Assembly: GCA_017532155.1 (NCBI GenBank)
Contig: JAFXJP010000016.1
Span: 1 to 64,000 of the forward strand
From: Clostridia bacterium
Lineage (GTDB): Bacteria; Bacillota; Clostridia; Christensenellales; Aristaeellaceae
Length of the DNA: 64,000 bases
Direction of reading: 5' to 3'
A program made the translations under genes and the position numbers. This document shows, one piece after another, positions 41,589 to 50,044 of this stretch. The stretch's first letter is position 1. The number at the start of each line of letters is the position of its first letter. The notes below the pieces were generated by a model. The model made no database searches, was not told where the DNA came from, and saw only the letters and a program-made list of their open reading frames with translations.

Positions 41589-42710
41589 TTAATCAAAGTA
41601 GACGGGCTTGCCGGTCTTGGCGGATTCGTAGATGGCTTCGAGAATCTGGGTAACGACAAACGCCTGCTCGGGCTTTACAACCACTTCGCCCTTGCCCTTG
41701 ACGGCATTGATGAAGATGCGCTGCTCCATGATCTTGGGATCATCGGAGGAACCGGCGTAGAAATCAACGCCCTTGGCGTTCATTTCAGGCTTCATCATAT
41801 ACTGCTTGCCAAACTTGACGCCGTTGAAGCGCAGGCCGTCGTGCATATCCGCACCGGCCTTGGTGCCGCACAGCACGGTCTTGCCTTCTTCCACTTCCAG
41901 GGTGTTGAGCGCCCAGGTAGCGTTCAGCTGGATGGTCGCACCGTTTTCCATCACGACAAAACCAAACGCCGCGTCTTCCACCGTGAACTTTTCGGGATCC
42001 CAGTCGCCCCAGGCATTGCCGGTCTCGGTATCGTTGTTCAGCGCATGATACACGGTACCAACGGCATACTTGGGCTTATAGTTGTTCATGCACCACAGCG
42101 TCAGGTCCAGCGCATGGGTGCCGATATCAATGAGGGGACCGCCGCCCTGCTCATACTCATTGAGGAACACGCCCCAGGTGGGCACGGCACGGCGACGGAT
42201 AGCGTTGGCGCGGGCAAAATATACATCGCCCAGATCGCCGGCGTCGCAGGCCTTCTTCAGGTACAGGCTGTCGGGACGATAGCGGTTCTGATAGCCAATG
42301 GTGAGGATCTTGCCCGTTTCCTTGGCAGCGTCCAGCATCTTCTTGGCTTCGGCGCTGTTGATAGCCATGGGCTTTTCGCACATAACGTGCTTGCCGGCAT
42401 GCAGCGCATCTACAGTAATGAAGGAGTGGCTGCGGTTGGGCGTGCAAACGTACACCGCATCCAGATCGAGCTTGAGCAGCTCCTTGTAATCGGTAAACAC
42501 CTGCGCATCCTCGGTGCCGTAATCACGCTTGGCTTTTTCGGCGCGCTCGATGATCAGGTCGCAGAAAGCAACCATCTGGACGTCATTTTCAATGACGAGT
42601 TCGGGCTTTTTCTTATCCTTGAGAGAATCCGCCAGCCCCTTGATGGAGGGCATATGCTTGCCATTGGCGATGCCGCCGCAGCCGATGATACCAACCTTGA
42701 TGATAGCCAT
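41589..42710 (-). CDS. Gfo/Idh/MocA-family oxidoreductase
   Basis: 373 residues. N-terminal Rossmann fold with VGIIGCGGIANGKHM and the EKPMA motif (HVMCEKPMAINSAEAKKM, catalytic Lys), then the C-terminal beta-sheet domain (GGGPLIDIGTHALDLTLW). NAD(P)-dependent sugar or inositol dehydrogenase. ATG at 42710 with AAAGGAG 8 nt upstream. A perfect 12-bp palindrome (CATACGCGTATG) lies about 107 nt before the start and could be its operator. Confidence 0.93.
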   Translation of the reverse strand: MAIIKVGIIGCGGIANGKHMPSIKGLADSLKDKKKPELVIENDVQMVAFCDLIIERAEKAKRDYGTEDAQVFTDYKELLKLDLDAVYVCTPNRSHSFITVDALHAGKHVMCEKPMAINSAEAKKMLDAAKETGKILTIGYQNRYRPDSLYLKKACDAGDLGDVYFARANAIRRRAVPTWGVFLNEYEQGGGPLIDIGTHALDLTLWCMNNYKPKYAVGTVYHALNNDTETGNAWGDWDPEKFTVEDAAFGFVVMENGATIQLNATWALNTLEVEEGKTVLCGTKAGADMHDGLRFNGVKFGKQYMMKPEMNAKGVDFYAGSSDDPKIMEQRIFINAVKGKGEVVVKPEQAFVVTQILEAIYESAKTGKPVYFD

Positions 42711-42816
42711 TTGATGATCTCCTTTCGGACTGTTCATTTTGGATCTGTTCTGTTGCAGCCTGACGGACTGCACTATTATTATTGTATTCCTGCGGCCTTT
42801 ACCTGTCGTGCCAAAA

Positions 42817-42828
42817 CATACGCGTATG
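42817..42828. promoter_or_regulatory. Palindrome, possible LacI-type operator
   Basis: CATACGCGTATG with central CG, between the divergent oxidoreductase and peptidoglycan-binding genes. The central CpG is typical of LacI-family operators; no cognate regulator is nearby. Confidence 0.4.
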
Positions 42829-42986
42829 GTGACAAAACATGCTAAAAGAATGCCCCTGCGGCAGATGTTTTACAGGGGAGAAATGGAAATTTAACACTTC
42901 TTTTACAGTATTCAGGCATGAAATCAGCGCACCGAAACGTCTATATAACAGATAGACACTCTGCACAGAGAAAGGATGGCGCATTT

Positions 42987-44207
42987 ATGTTGAAAAAGTG
43001 TATCTCCCTCTTGCTTGCCAGCCTGCTTTTTGTAAGCTGCGCGCTGGCTGATGACGTTATGCGCCCGGGCGATACGGGCGATGATGTGAAAGAGCTGCAA
43101 ACGCTTCTGACTGGCTACGGCTACTATGACGGCAAGATTGACGGCGAATACGGCAGCGCTACTACAAGCGCAGTCAAGCTGTTTCAGGAATACAATGATC
43201 TGACGCGCGATGGCAAGGCCGGGCCCAAAACCATGGCAAAGCTCAAGGGCAGTCATGTCATTACGCCCGCTGACAAAAAGGCCGAGCAGGCCGACTGGCT
43301 GCAAAAGGGCAGCAGCGGCGATAAGGTGAAAGAGCTGCAGCAGCATCTTGCGAATACGCTGTTCTACGCCGGCGAAATGGACGGTGTTTTCGGCGAAGCC
43401 GTTAAGAAGGCTGTTACTGAATTCCAAAAGGCCGCCGGCATCCAGGCAGACGGCATCGTGGGAGCCGCCACCAGGAACGCCCTGTATAACCGCACAGCCG
43501 GCATCTTTAACGGCGGCTATCCCCTGCGCACCCTCTACAGCGGCTGCCGCGGCTATGATGTGAAGCTCCTCCAGCAGCGTCTCTCCCAGCTGAATTACTT
43601 CAATGCGCCTGTTACGGGCTATTTCTGCGATAAAACTGCCGCGGCTGTCCGCGCCTTCCAGAAAGATAACGGCATGTACCTGGACGGCTCTGCAGACGCC
43701 ATCGTTCGCCGTCATCTGTGGCCCACCACATCTGAAAACCAACCCGACAAATACCCCAAGCTGGAAAAAGGCGATGCAGGCGCCTATGTCACGCAGGCAC
43801 AGATGCGTCTGAAGGCCGCAGGTTTCCTTGATGATACCGCAGACGGCGTATACGGCGACAACACCCTTTCCGCTGTCAAGGCCTTCCAGAAAGCCTATAA
43901 GCTGACCGTCGACGGCAAGATCGGCCGGGATACCTGGGCCATGCTGATGACCATCGACCTCAAAAAGGCCGAGCCAGAAGCCGCCGCCGGAAGCACGCTG
44001 GTGCTGCGCCCCGGCGACAAGGGCAAGGACGTAAAAGAATTGCAGGAATACCTCGTCGCGCTGGGCTACAAGCTGCAGGTAGACGGCAAATACGGCAAGG
44101 AAACGACCGCTGCCGTCAAGGCCTTCCAGCAAGCGCAGTCGCTCAAAACCGACGGCAAGGCCGGCCCCCGCACGCTTAGCCGCATCTATGATCTTCTGAG
44201 CAAATAA
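42987..44207 (+). CDS. Secreted protein with five peptidoglycan-binding repeats
   Basis: 406 residues: signal peptide 1-21 (LLFVSCALA), then five PG_binding_1 domains of about 65-75 residues, each with the G-x-V-x-LQ ... DGxxG-x-T-AVxxFQ pattern (e.g. GDDVKELQTLLTGYGYY, DGVYGDNTLSAVKAFQ). No amidase or transglycosylase domain, so it is likely a non-catalytic cell-wall binder, possibly forming a lattice or acting as a spore or wall scaffold. ATG at 42987 (GAGAAAGGA upstream). Strong terminator follows. Confidence 0.88.
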   Translation: MLKKCISLLLASLLFVSCALADDVMRPGDTGDDVKELQTLLTGYGYYDGKIDGEYGSATTSAVKLFQEYNDLTRDGKAGPKTMAKLKGSHVITPADKKAEQADWLQKGSSGDKVKELQQHLANTLFYAGEMDGVFGEAVKKAVTEFQKAAGIQADGIVGAATRNALYNRTAGIFNGGYPLRTLYSGCRGYDVKLLQQRLSQLNYFNAPVTGYFCDKTAAAVRAFQKDNGMYLDGSADAIVRRHLWPTTSENQPDKYPKLEKGDAGAYVTQAQMRLKAAGFLDDTADGVYGDNTLSAVKAFQKAYKLTVDGKIGRDTWAMLMTIDLKKAEPEAAAGSTLVLRPGDKGKDVKELQEYLVALGYKLQVDGKYGKETTAAVKAFQQAQSLKTDGKAGPRTLSRIYDLLSK

Positions 44208-44221
44208 ACACGTTCCCAGGG

Positions 44222-44250
44222 CCGGACAGCCGCTGCGCTGTCCGGTTTTT
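44222..44250 (+). terminator. Terminator of the PG-binding repeat gene
   Basis: CCGGACAGC / GCTGTCCGG with a 6-nt loop, then TTTTTATT. Confidence 0.9.
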
Positions 44251-44251
44251 A

Positions 44252-44280
44252 TTGACTGAAAAAGAAATATCGGGTATCAT
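44252..44280 (+). promoter_or_regulatory. Promoter of the small membrane-anchored protein gene
   Basis: TTGACT (44252-44257), 17-nt spacer, TATCAT (44275-44280), immediately after the upstream terminator. Confidence 0.78.
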
Positions 44281-44317
44281 ATTATCTGTTCATAATCATC
44301 ATGAAGGAGGGTTGCCT

Positions 44318-44719
44318 ATGCGCCGCTCACCCCTGAAACTCATTCTTTGCACCCTGCTGCTGGTCGGCATGGCCGGTTTTTTGTGGATCCTGGGCACGCT
44401 GCTCACCGACGCCCTGCCCTCCAATCAAAAGAAAAACGCCGTTGTTGCTACCGACAGTTCCATCTATGAACGCGGCCCCTTCACGCTGGAGCGCGTAAAC
44501 GAAGATGTAGGCAAAACACTTTACACCTACTTTAAAATTTATAGCCGCGGCGGAGAAAACGGCAGCAAAGAGCTGGTCTATGTCTGCGGCCGCCGTTATG
44601 AGAGCCTGCAGGTTAAATCCATTGGCTGGGCCACGGACGGCAGCTACGACGTCATCGTCCAGATGAAGGACGGAACAACCGATCTGTACGCCTTTGATAA
44701 CAACGCAGGATGGCAATAA
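44318..44719 (+). CDS. Hypothetical membrane-anchored protein
   Basis: 133 residues: basic N-terminus, one membrane helix (about 9-29, LILCTLLLVGMAGFLWILG), then an extracytoplasmic beta-rich domain with TYFKIYSRGGENG and SYDVIVQMKDGTTDLYAF. No family recognised. AAGGAGGG lies 7 nt before the ATG. Own promoter and terminator. Confidence 0.65.
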   Translation: MRRSPLKLILCTLLLVGMAGFLWILGTLLTDALPSNQKKNAVVATDSSIYERGPFTLERVNEDVGKTLYTYFKIYSRGGENGSKELVYVCGRRYESLQVKSIGWATDGSYDVIVQMKDGTTDLYAFDNNAGWQ

Positions 44720-44749
44720 AAAATCCTCCCTCGGGAGGATTTTTTCTTA
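44717..44749. terminator. Bidirectional terminator
   Basis: AAAATCCTCCC-TC-GGGAGGATTTTTT with T-runs on both strands. Confidence 0.88.
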
Positions 44750-45259
44750 TTCTTTTTCTATTGCATACATATCGTGCGGCATATCAACGCCTTTGTAATG
44801 CTTGACCCAGTGATCCACAACTTTCATGCCGTTTCTCCTGGCCACATTTTGCGAAGCGACGTTGATATCGCGGATGATAGAGCACACTTTTTTCGCCCCC
44901 AGCACATCAAAAGCATACGCTTTACAGCCCTGCGCAGCCTCCGTAGCATAACCCTTATGCCACTGATCCCGGCGAAAAAGATACCCGATTTCCAGCACCT
45001 CTTCCTCTTTCCAGGGCTGTATGGTCAGCCCGCACTGGCCGATCATCTCATCCGTTTCCTTCAGAATAACCGCCCACAGGCCCATTCCGTATTGCTGATA
45101 ACGCGCGAGCTGCTTATCCAGCCATTCCTGCGTTTCCGCCGCAGTAAAGGCGCCGTTATAAGCGTACATCGTTTCCTCATCCTGCAGGATCGCTTTAAGC
45201 GCAGGCAAATCCTCCTGCGTCATTTCGCGCAGATACAGTCTTTCCGTCTGCAAAATCAT
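44747..45259 (-). CDS. GNAT-family N-acetyltransferase (RimJ/RimL type)
   Basis: 170 residues of the acetyltransferase_3 group: TERLYLREMTQEDLPAL at the N-terminus, IGQCGLTIQPW, EIGYLFRRDQWHKGYATEA with the acetyl-CoA loop, and INVASQNVARRNGMK. Acceptor unknown (protein N-termini or small amines are typical). Start overlaps the peptidase stop by 4 nt, so it is co-translated with the M42 gene. Confidence 0.93.
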   Translation of the reverse strand: MILQTERLYLREMTQEDLPALKAILQDEETMYAYNGAFTAAETQEWLDKQLARYQQYGMGLWAVILKETDEMIGQCGLTIQPWKEEEVLEIGYLFRRDQWHKGYATEAAQGCKAYAFDVLGAKKVCSIIRDINVASQNVARRNGMKVVDHWVKHYKGVDMPHDMYAIEKE

Positions 45260-46299
45260 AGCTGCAGATACCCCTTGAGCACCTTGAGCGTATTGAGCAC
45301 ACCCTCGATATGGCTGCGCTCGTAGCCGTGGCTGGCATATACGCCCGCGCCGATCAGACCGTGGCGGATATCATAGCCTGCGCGCAGCGTGGCCTCCACA
45401 TCCGAGCCGTAGCCGGGATAAATATCCACAGCATAGCTTGCATTCTCGCGCTTGGCGGCGTCAATCAATTTACCTACCACCTGATAGCTGTAGGGACCGC
45501 CGGAGTCCTTGGCGCAGATGGATACGTCCTTTTCCGTGCAGCTCAGGCCATCGCCTACACAGCCCATATCCACGCTGATGGCTTCCGTCACGCCCTGCGG
45601 TACGCTGGCAGAGCCGCCGTGGCCCACTTCTTCATATACCGTCACATGCGCATACACGCGGCGGACAGGGGTGATATTGTTATCCTTCAGATACTTCGCA
45701 AAGCCCAGCAGAATGCCCACCGACAGCTTATCATCCAGGAAGCGGCTCTTGATATAGCCCGATTCCGTCACGCGGGTGCGGGGCTCCATGCATACGATAT
45801 CGCCCACCTCAATGCCCAGCGCACGGGTATCCGCCGCCGTCTTCACATCCTCATCCAGCACGATTTCCATCGCGCCGAAGGTGCGCTTGGTATCGCCGTA
45901 GCTAAGATTGACGTGCACAGAGGCGTTGCACAGCTGCAGCGTGCCCTCAATCACGCGGCCTGCGCGCGTATACACGCGGCAGTTCTCCGCTTCACAGTTC
46001 TCCGCACGCAATCCGCCCAGATTGGTCACCTTCAGGCGGCCATTGCCCTTGATTTCCGTCACCATGGCGCCCAGCGTGTCGGCATGCGCTTCGAGGAACA
46101 ATCCGTCGTTCACATCCGTGCCGCCCAAATCCACCAGCACGCCGCCTTTGGTCGTAAGCTTCGCATCAAAGCCCAGCTCCGCAAAGGCCGTCTGCACCCA
46201 GGCCGCCGCCTTTTCGGTATAGCCGGAAGGGCTGTCGATCGCCAGCAATTCTTTGGTCTTTTCCACTGCATAAAGTGCATATTCTCTATTCATTTCCAT
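45256..46299 (-). CDS. M42-family aminopeptidase
   Basis: 347 residues, dinuclear metallopeptidase of the M42 (glutamyl aminopeptidase/FrvX/tetrahedral aminopeptidase) family. Metal and catalytic residues: EAHADTLG (His, Asp), RFLDDKLSVG (bridging Asp), YEEVGHGG (catalytic Glu pair), SVDMGCVGD (Asp), and the C-terminal SHGYERSHIE (His). ATG at 46299 with GGAGGCG 7 nt upstream. Cytoplasmic peptide degradation. Confidence 0.94.
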   Translation of the reverse strand: MEMNREYALYAVEKTKELLAIDSPSGYTEKAAAWVQTAFAELGFDAKLTTKGGVLVDLGGTDVNDGLFLEAHADTLGAMVTEIKGNGRLKVTNLGGLRAENCEAENCRVYTRAGRVIEGTLQLCNASVHVNLSYGDTKRTFGAMEIVLDEDVKTAADTRALGIEVGDIVCMEPRTRVTESGYIKSRFLDDKLSVGILLGFAKYLKDNNITPVRRVYAHVTVYEEVGHGGSASVPQGVTEAISVDMGCVGDGLSCTEKDVSICAKDSGGPYSYQVVGKLIDAAKRENASYAVDIYPGYGSDVEATLRAGYDIRHGLIGAGVYASHGYERSHIEGVLNTLKVLKGYLQL

Positions 46300-46326
46300 G
46301 ATGATCGCCTCCATTTCTGCATAAAT

Positions 46327-46356
46327 ATTATAGCATACCATAATCCTGCATTTCAA
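46327..46356 (-). promoter_or_regulatory. Promoter of the M42 peptidase-acetyltransferase pair
   Basis: On the minus strand TTGAAA (46356-46351), 18-nt spacer, TATAAT (46332-46327). Confidence 0.8.
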
Positions 46357-46359
46357 GGC

Positions 46360-46387
46360 TTGTTCTTTGGGGCCTCTATGCTATAAT
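46360..46387 (+). promoter_or_regulatory. Promoter of the phosphotransferase-like gene
   Basis: TTGTTC (46360-46365), 16-nt spacer, TATAAT (46382-46387). Back to back with the divergent peptidase promoter; the two -35 elements are 3 nt apart. Confidence 0.68.
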
Positions 46388-46412
46388 AATTGCACACGGA
46401 GGTGATATTACC

Positions 46413-47261
46413 ATGCAGCCTTTCTCTCATCCTGCCAAATGGCGCGATACCGTTGATCCTTTTTCGCTTCATTATCACACCTTCAAGCCCCTGGAAATCC
46501 TGGGTTATCCGGCGGCCCGCAATGATGTATTCCATGTTCGCGGAAGCTATAACGGCGAAGAAATCACAGCCTATATCAAAGCTGCGCGCGCCAAAGATGC
46601 AAACATTGAAAATGAAATTGCGCTCTTGCGGCAGCTCCCCCTCGAGCATATTCCGCGCGTTCTGGATGACGGCGTAAATCCGGTGTCCTTTTCTGTCACC
46701 TCAGCCATGCCCGGCCATCGTCTTTCCGTTCTTGTCGGCGCAAACGAACATGACGCAGCGCTTGAATACATGGAAGCCTACGGCGAGGCATTGGCGCGCA
46801 TTCACCAGCTAACGCCCGCTGCAGGCAAAACGCCAGACCGGAAATTCCGCCACGCGCCGCCTGACGCACTGCTGGAAAAGCTGTGCTTAACTTCCTATGC
46901 AAAATACTTTTCCTGCCCGCCGGCAAAAGGTGAGCAGGTCTTCTGCCATGGTGATTTTCACTATGCCAATATTCTGTGGCAAGATAAGCAGATCAGCGGC
47001 ATTCTTGATTTTGAGCTGTCCGGCTACGGAGATCGTGATTTTGACATTGCCTGGGCAATATTCAGACGGCACGGTCAAACCTTCATGAAGACCGAAGCTG
47101 AAATGCAGCACTTTTTGCGCGGATACGCCAAGCACGGCGTCTATTGTCTTGACAGCGTAATCTTCTACATGGCACAAAACTACGTGTATTTTATGGATGC
47201 CGCAGACGGTGATGAAGACTATTGCAATTATGCGCGCAGCTGGCTGAAACGCCTCGATTAA
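46413..47261 (+). CDS. Aminoglycoside-phosphotransferase-like kinase
   Basis: 282 residues with the APH/choline-kinase fold: nucleotide-binding Lys in ITAYIKAARAK, catalytic loop FCHGDFHYANILW (Asp, Asn) and metal-binding GILDFELSGYGDRDFD. Acts on a small-molecule hydroxyl in the cytoplasm; whether it gives antibiotic resistance cannot be told. GGAGGTG precedes the ATG. Single gene with promoter and terminator. Confidence 0.9.
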   Translation: MQPFSHPAKWRDTVDPFSLHYHTFKPLEILGYPAARNDVFHVRGSYNGEEITAYIKAARAKDANIENEIALLRQLPLEHIPRVLDDGVNPVSFSVTSAMPGHRLSVLVGANEHDAALEYMEAYGEALARIHQLTPAAGKTPDRKFRHAPPDALLEKLCLTSYAKYFSCPPAKGEQVFCHGDFHYANILWQDKQISGILDFELSGYGDRDFDIAWAIFRRHGQTFMKTEAEMQHFLRGYAKHGVYCLDSVIFYMAQNYVYFMDAADGDEDYCNYARSWLKRLD

Positions 47262-47306
47262 CAATCCGTTTCTCGATCACGCAAAGCATGATCGTATCCA
47301 CAGCAA

Positions 47307-47349
47307 ACAAAAAGGCCTGAGCTCGATAATCCAAGCTCAGACCTTTTTT
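47307..47349. terminator. Bidirectional terminator
   Basis: AAAAAGGCCTGAGCT / AGCTCAGACCTTTTTT (one mismatch) with a 9-nt loop; ends both the kinase-like gene and the seven-gene minus-strand operon. Confidence 0.85.
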
Positions 47350-47389
47350 CAATTATCTGCTGCGTCCATAACGCAGTTTTTATTCTGCA

Positions 47390-49162
47390 TCACGACCGCA
47401 CCGAGTGCACAGTCACCTGATAATCACCATCATTCATCTCATTGCCAAATACGTCATATCCGCTGTGGCTGAAGCGGCGAATGCGCACCGTATCGCGGTC
47501 AATGGCAGTGATCTCAAAAGCGCCTGTGCGCAGCACCGGACGGGAAGCGCGCAAAGAAAGCGCATCACGGGTGATCTTCATGATCTCCTCATCCTCTTCG
47601 CCCCAGGGGAAGGTGCCGCGGCAGAAGGGATCGGCTGCGCCCTCCATACCGGCCTCATCGCCGTAGTAGAGGCTGGGAATACCGGGCATGGCCGCAAAGA
47701 TCTTCCACATCTCCTTGAGACGGCGGACAGCCAGATTGCGCTTGTCCTTGGGCAGCTTCAAGCCGCCGCGGTAAAGCGGATCCACATCCTCCCAGCGCTC
47801 GCCGCACAGGGTGTTCAGCAGGCGCGGACGGTCGTGGCTGCTCATCAGGTTCATCAGCGAGTAGAAGAAGGGCGTGGGATAATTCTCGCGCAGGCTTTCG
47901 ATGCGGCGCACAAACTCGTATGCATCGATGTCGCCTCGCACATAGTTCTGCGCCGCCTCGCGCAGCGGATAGTTCATCACGCTGTCCAGCGTATCGCCCA
48001 GGCAGTAGCAGCGCATTTCGCCATAGGCCACCTTGTTGCTGGCGTCTTCCCACACCTCGCCCAGCAGCACAGCGTCATCTTTCTCACGGTCCACGCTCTT
48101 GCGCAGATCACGCAGGAAATGCATCGTCAGTTCATCCGCCACATCCAGTCGCCAGCCGGCGGTGCCGCACTTGATCCAGTGCCGCGCCACGCCGTCTTCC
48201 TTGAACATGAACTCGCGGTAGTCCTCATTTTCCTTATTCACTTCGGGCAGCGTATCAATGCCCCACCAGCAGCGGTACTTCTCCGGGAACTTCTCGAACG
48301 TGTACCACTTATAGTAAGGAGAATGCTCGCCCTGATACGCGCCGGGGCCGGGATGGCGGCCATAGCGGTTAAAGTAGGGGCTGTCATCGCCCGTGTGGCT
48401 GAATACGCCGTCCAGCAGCACGCGCATGCCGCGCTTTTCAGCCTCTGCACACAGGCGCTTGAGATCCTCTTCCGTGCCCAGCATGGGGTCTACCTGCATG
48501 TAATCACCCGTATCATAGCGGTGATTGCTGCGGGCCAGGAAAATGGGATTGAGATAAATAACAGTAATATGCAGGGACTGCAAATAATCCAGCTTTTCGA
48601 TGATGCCCTGCAGGTTGCCGCCGAAGAAATCGCGGGAATGCGTATCGCCGTTGAGCGGATCAAAGAGCGCAAGCGGCGGCTCATCCCACTTTTCGTGCAG
48701 ATAGATATCATCGCGCGTCATGAACGGCGGGCGCGTGCGGTGGAAGCGATCGGGGAAAATCTGGTACATGATACCCTCGCGCAGGAAATGCGGCGGATCA
48801 TAATCGGGATCGTACACCGTGATCTGGAAGGGCTTGGGCTGCGTCTCCGTCATTTCGCCCACGCCGCCAAGGCCGTCGGCGGCATTGCCGAGATATACCG
48901 GCTGGCCGTTTTCCCCGACAGCGGAGAAATAATACCACATGAGCTTGGGGCTGTGCGGCGCGCAGAAGCGAACTTCATAAGCGTCACCGTCAGCATGCTG
49001 CAGCGGCAGCAGACGGGGAGCCTGGCCCTCAGCCAGAAAAACGGCATTCACAGCGCGGGCATGACCTTCCACATACACGCGCAGGCGGATGATTTCACCG
49101 CAGCGTACGGCGCCAAAAGGCGCACGACAATCAAGGGAGCGAGAGTCATGATACAGTCGCAT
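47390..49162 (-). CDS. GH13 alpha-glucan hydrolase (neopullulanase/cyclomaltodextrinase type)
   Basis: 590 residues, no signal peptide, so cytoplasmic. N-terminal carbohydrate-binding-like beta domain (about 1-120), (beta/alpha)8 catalytic domain with conserved regions LLDGVFSHTG, GWRLDVADE (nucleophile Asp340), LLGEVWED (acid/base Glu369) and SSHDRPRL (Asp444), and a C-terminal beta domain. YQIFPDRFHR and the N-terminal domain fit neopullulanase/maltogenic amylase-like enzymes that cleave imported maltodextrins. GAGG precedes the ATG. Last gene of the operon, 27 nt after the metal permease; functional link unclear. Confidence 0.94.
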   Translation of the reverse strand: MRLYHDSRSLDCRAPFGAVRCGEIIRLRVYVEGHARAVNAVFLAEGQAPRLLPLQHADGDAYEVRFCAPHSPKLMWYYFSAVGENGQPVYLGNAADGLGGVGEMTETQPKPFQITVYDPDYDPPHFLREGIMYQIFPDRFHRTRPPFMTRDDIYLHEKWDEPPLALFDPLNGDTHSRDFFGGNLQGIIEKLDYLQSLHITVIYLNPIFLARSNHRYDTGDYMQVDPMLGTEEDLKRLCAEAEKRGMRVLLDGVFSHTGDDSPYFNRYGRHPGPGAYQGEHSPYYKWYTFEKFPEKYRCWWGIDTLPEVNKENEDYREFMFKEDGVARHWIKCGTAGWRLDVADELTMHFLRDLRKSVDREKDDAVLLGEVWEDASNKVAYGEMRCYCLGDTLDSVMNYPLREAAQNYVRGDIDAYEFVRRIESLRENYPTPFFYSLMNLMSSHDRPRLLNTLCGERWEDVDPLYRGGLKLPKDKRNLAVRRLKEMWKIFAAMPGIPSLYYGDEAGMEGAADPFCRGTFPWGEEDEEIMKITRDALSLRASRPVLRTGAFEITAIDRDTVRIRRFSHSGYDVFGNEMNDGDYQVTVHSVRS

Positions 49163-49189
49163 GCAAAAAACCTCAATTTTTTATATTTT

Positions 49190-50044
49190 TTATGCCTGAA
49201 GGCGAATGCGCAGAATTTGCGAAAGCAGCAGCGTAAGGGCATAAATGCTGGCAGCGCACAGCACCACCGCCGCGCCCACGCTGGAATTCAGCGGCACGGA
49301 GATGATCAGCCCGCACACACCGCTAAAAAGGGAAAAGAGCACTGAGAAGAATGCGTGCTGCCTGGCGCTGCGGGAGATATTGCGCGCGGCGGCAGCGGGC
49401 AGGATGAGCAGCGCATTGATCAGCAATACGCCCACCCAGCGGATCGCGAGCATCACGGCGACCGCAACCAGGATGACAAAAGCATATTCAACCAGATTGG
49501 TGCGAATGCCGCGGCTTTGCGCCAGCTGCGGATTGACAGCAGTAAGCAGCAGATGATTATACATCATGGCCCACAGCGCAACACCCGCCACCAGTGCAAT
49601 GAAGAGCCACAGGATGTCCATTTGCGTGACAGCCAGCACATCGCCTACCAGGATAGAGGAATACTTGCTGAACCGTCCGTTGCCGGAAAGAATCAGCAGG
49701 CCCAGCGCGATGCCGGTGGAGGAGAATACGCTGATGGTGGTATCGGCAGAAGCGCCGCCGGTGCGGTTGATGCGCGTAATCAGCATCGCCCAGAGAATAC
49801 CAAAGCATACAAGGATGACCGTGACATTGCTCATGCCAAGCAATACGCCAATGCCAAGGCCAAAAAGCGCGCTGTGCCCGAGCGCATCTGAGAAAAAGGC
49901 CATGCGTTTATTGACAGCCATGGTACCAAGCAGCGCCAGCAGCGGCGTTAAAAGCAGCATGGCCAGCAGGGCGTTTTTCATGAAGGTGAACTGAAAAATC
50001 TCAAAGGGCAGCAGCACATCCATGATGGCATAGATTGTATTCAT
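49190..50044 (-). CDS. Metal (Zn/Mn-type) ABC transporter permease
   Basis: 284 residues with about eight membrane helices, ABC-3 (ZnuB/MntB) family. Signatures: FMKNALLAMLLLTPLLALLG, RMAFFSDALGHSALFGLGIG with the family's SDALGH, and RWVGVLLINALLILPAAAA. The ATG at 50044 overlaps the ATPase stop (TGATG); a GTG one codon earlier is also possible. No solute-binding protein is encoded in the window. Confidence 0.93.
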   Translation of the reverse strand: MNTIYAIMDVLLPFEIFQFTFMKNALLAMLLLTPLLALLGTMAVNKRMAFFSDALGHSALFGLGIGVLLGMSNVTVILVCFGILWAMLITRINRTGGASADTTISVFSSTGIALGLLILSGNGRFSKYSSILVGDVLAVTQMDILWLFIALVAGVALWAMMYNHLLLTAVNPQLAQSRGIRTNLVEYAFVILVAVAVMLAIRWVGVLLINALLILPAAAARNISRSARQHAFFSVLFSLFSGVCGLIISVPLNSSVGAAVVLCAASIYALTLLLSQILRIRLQA

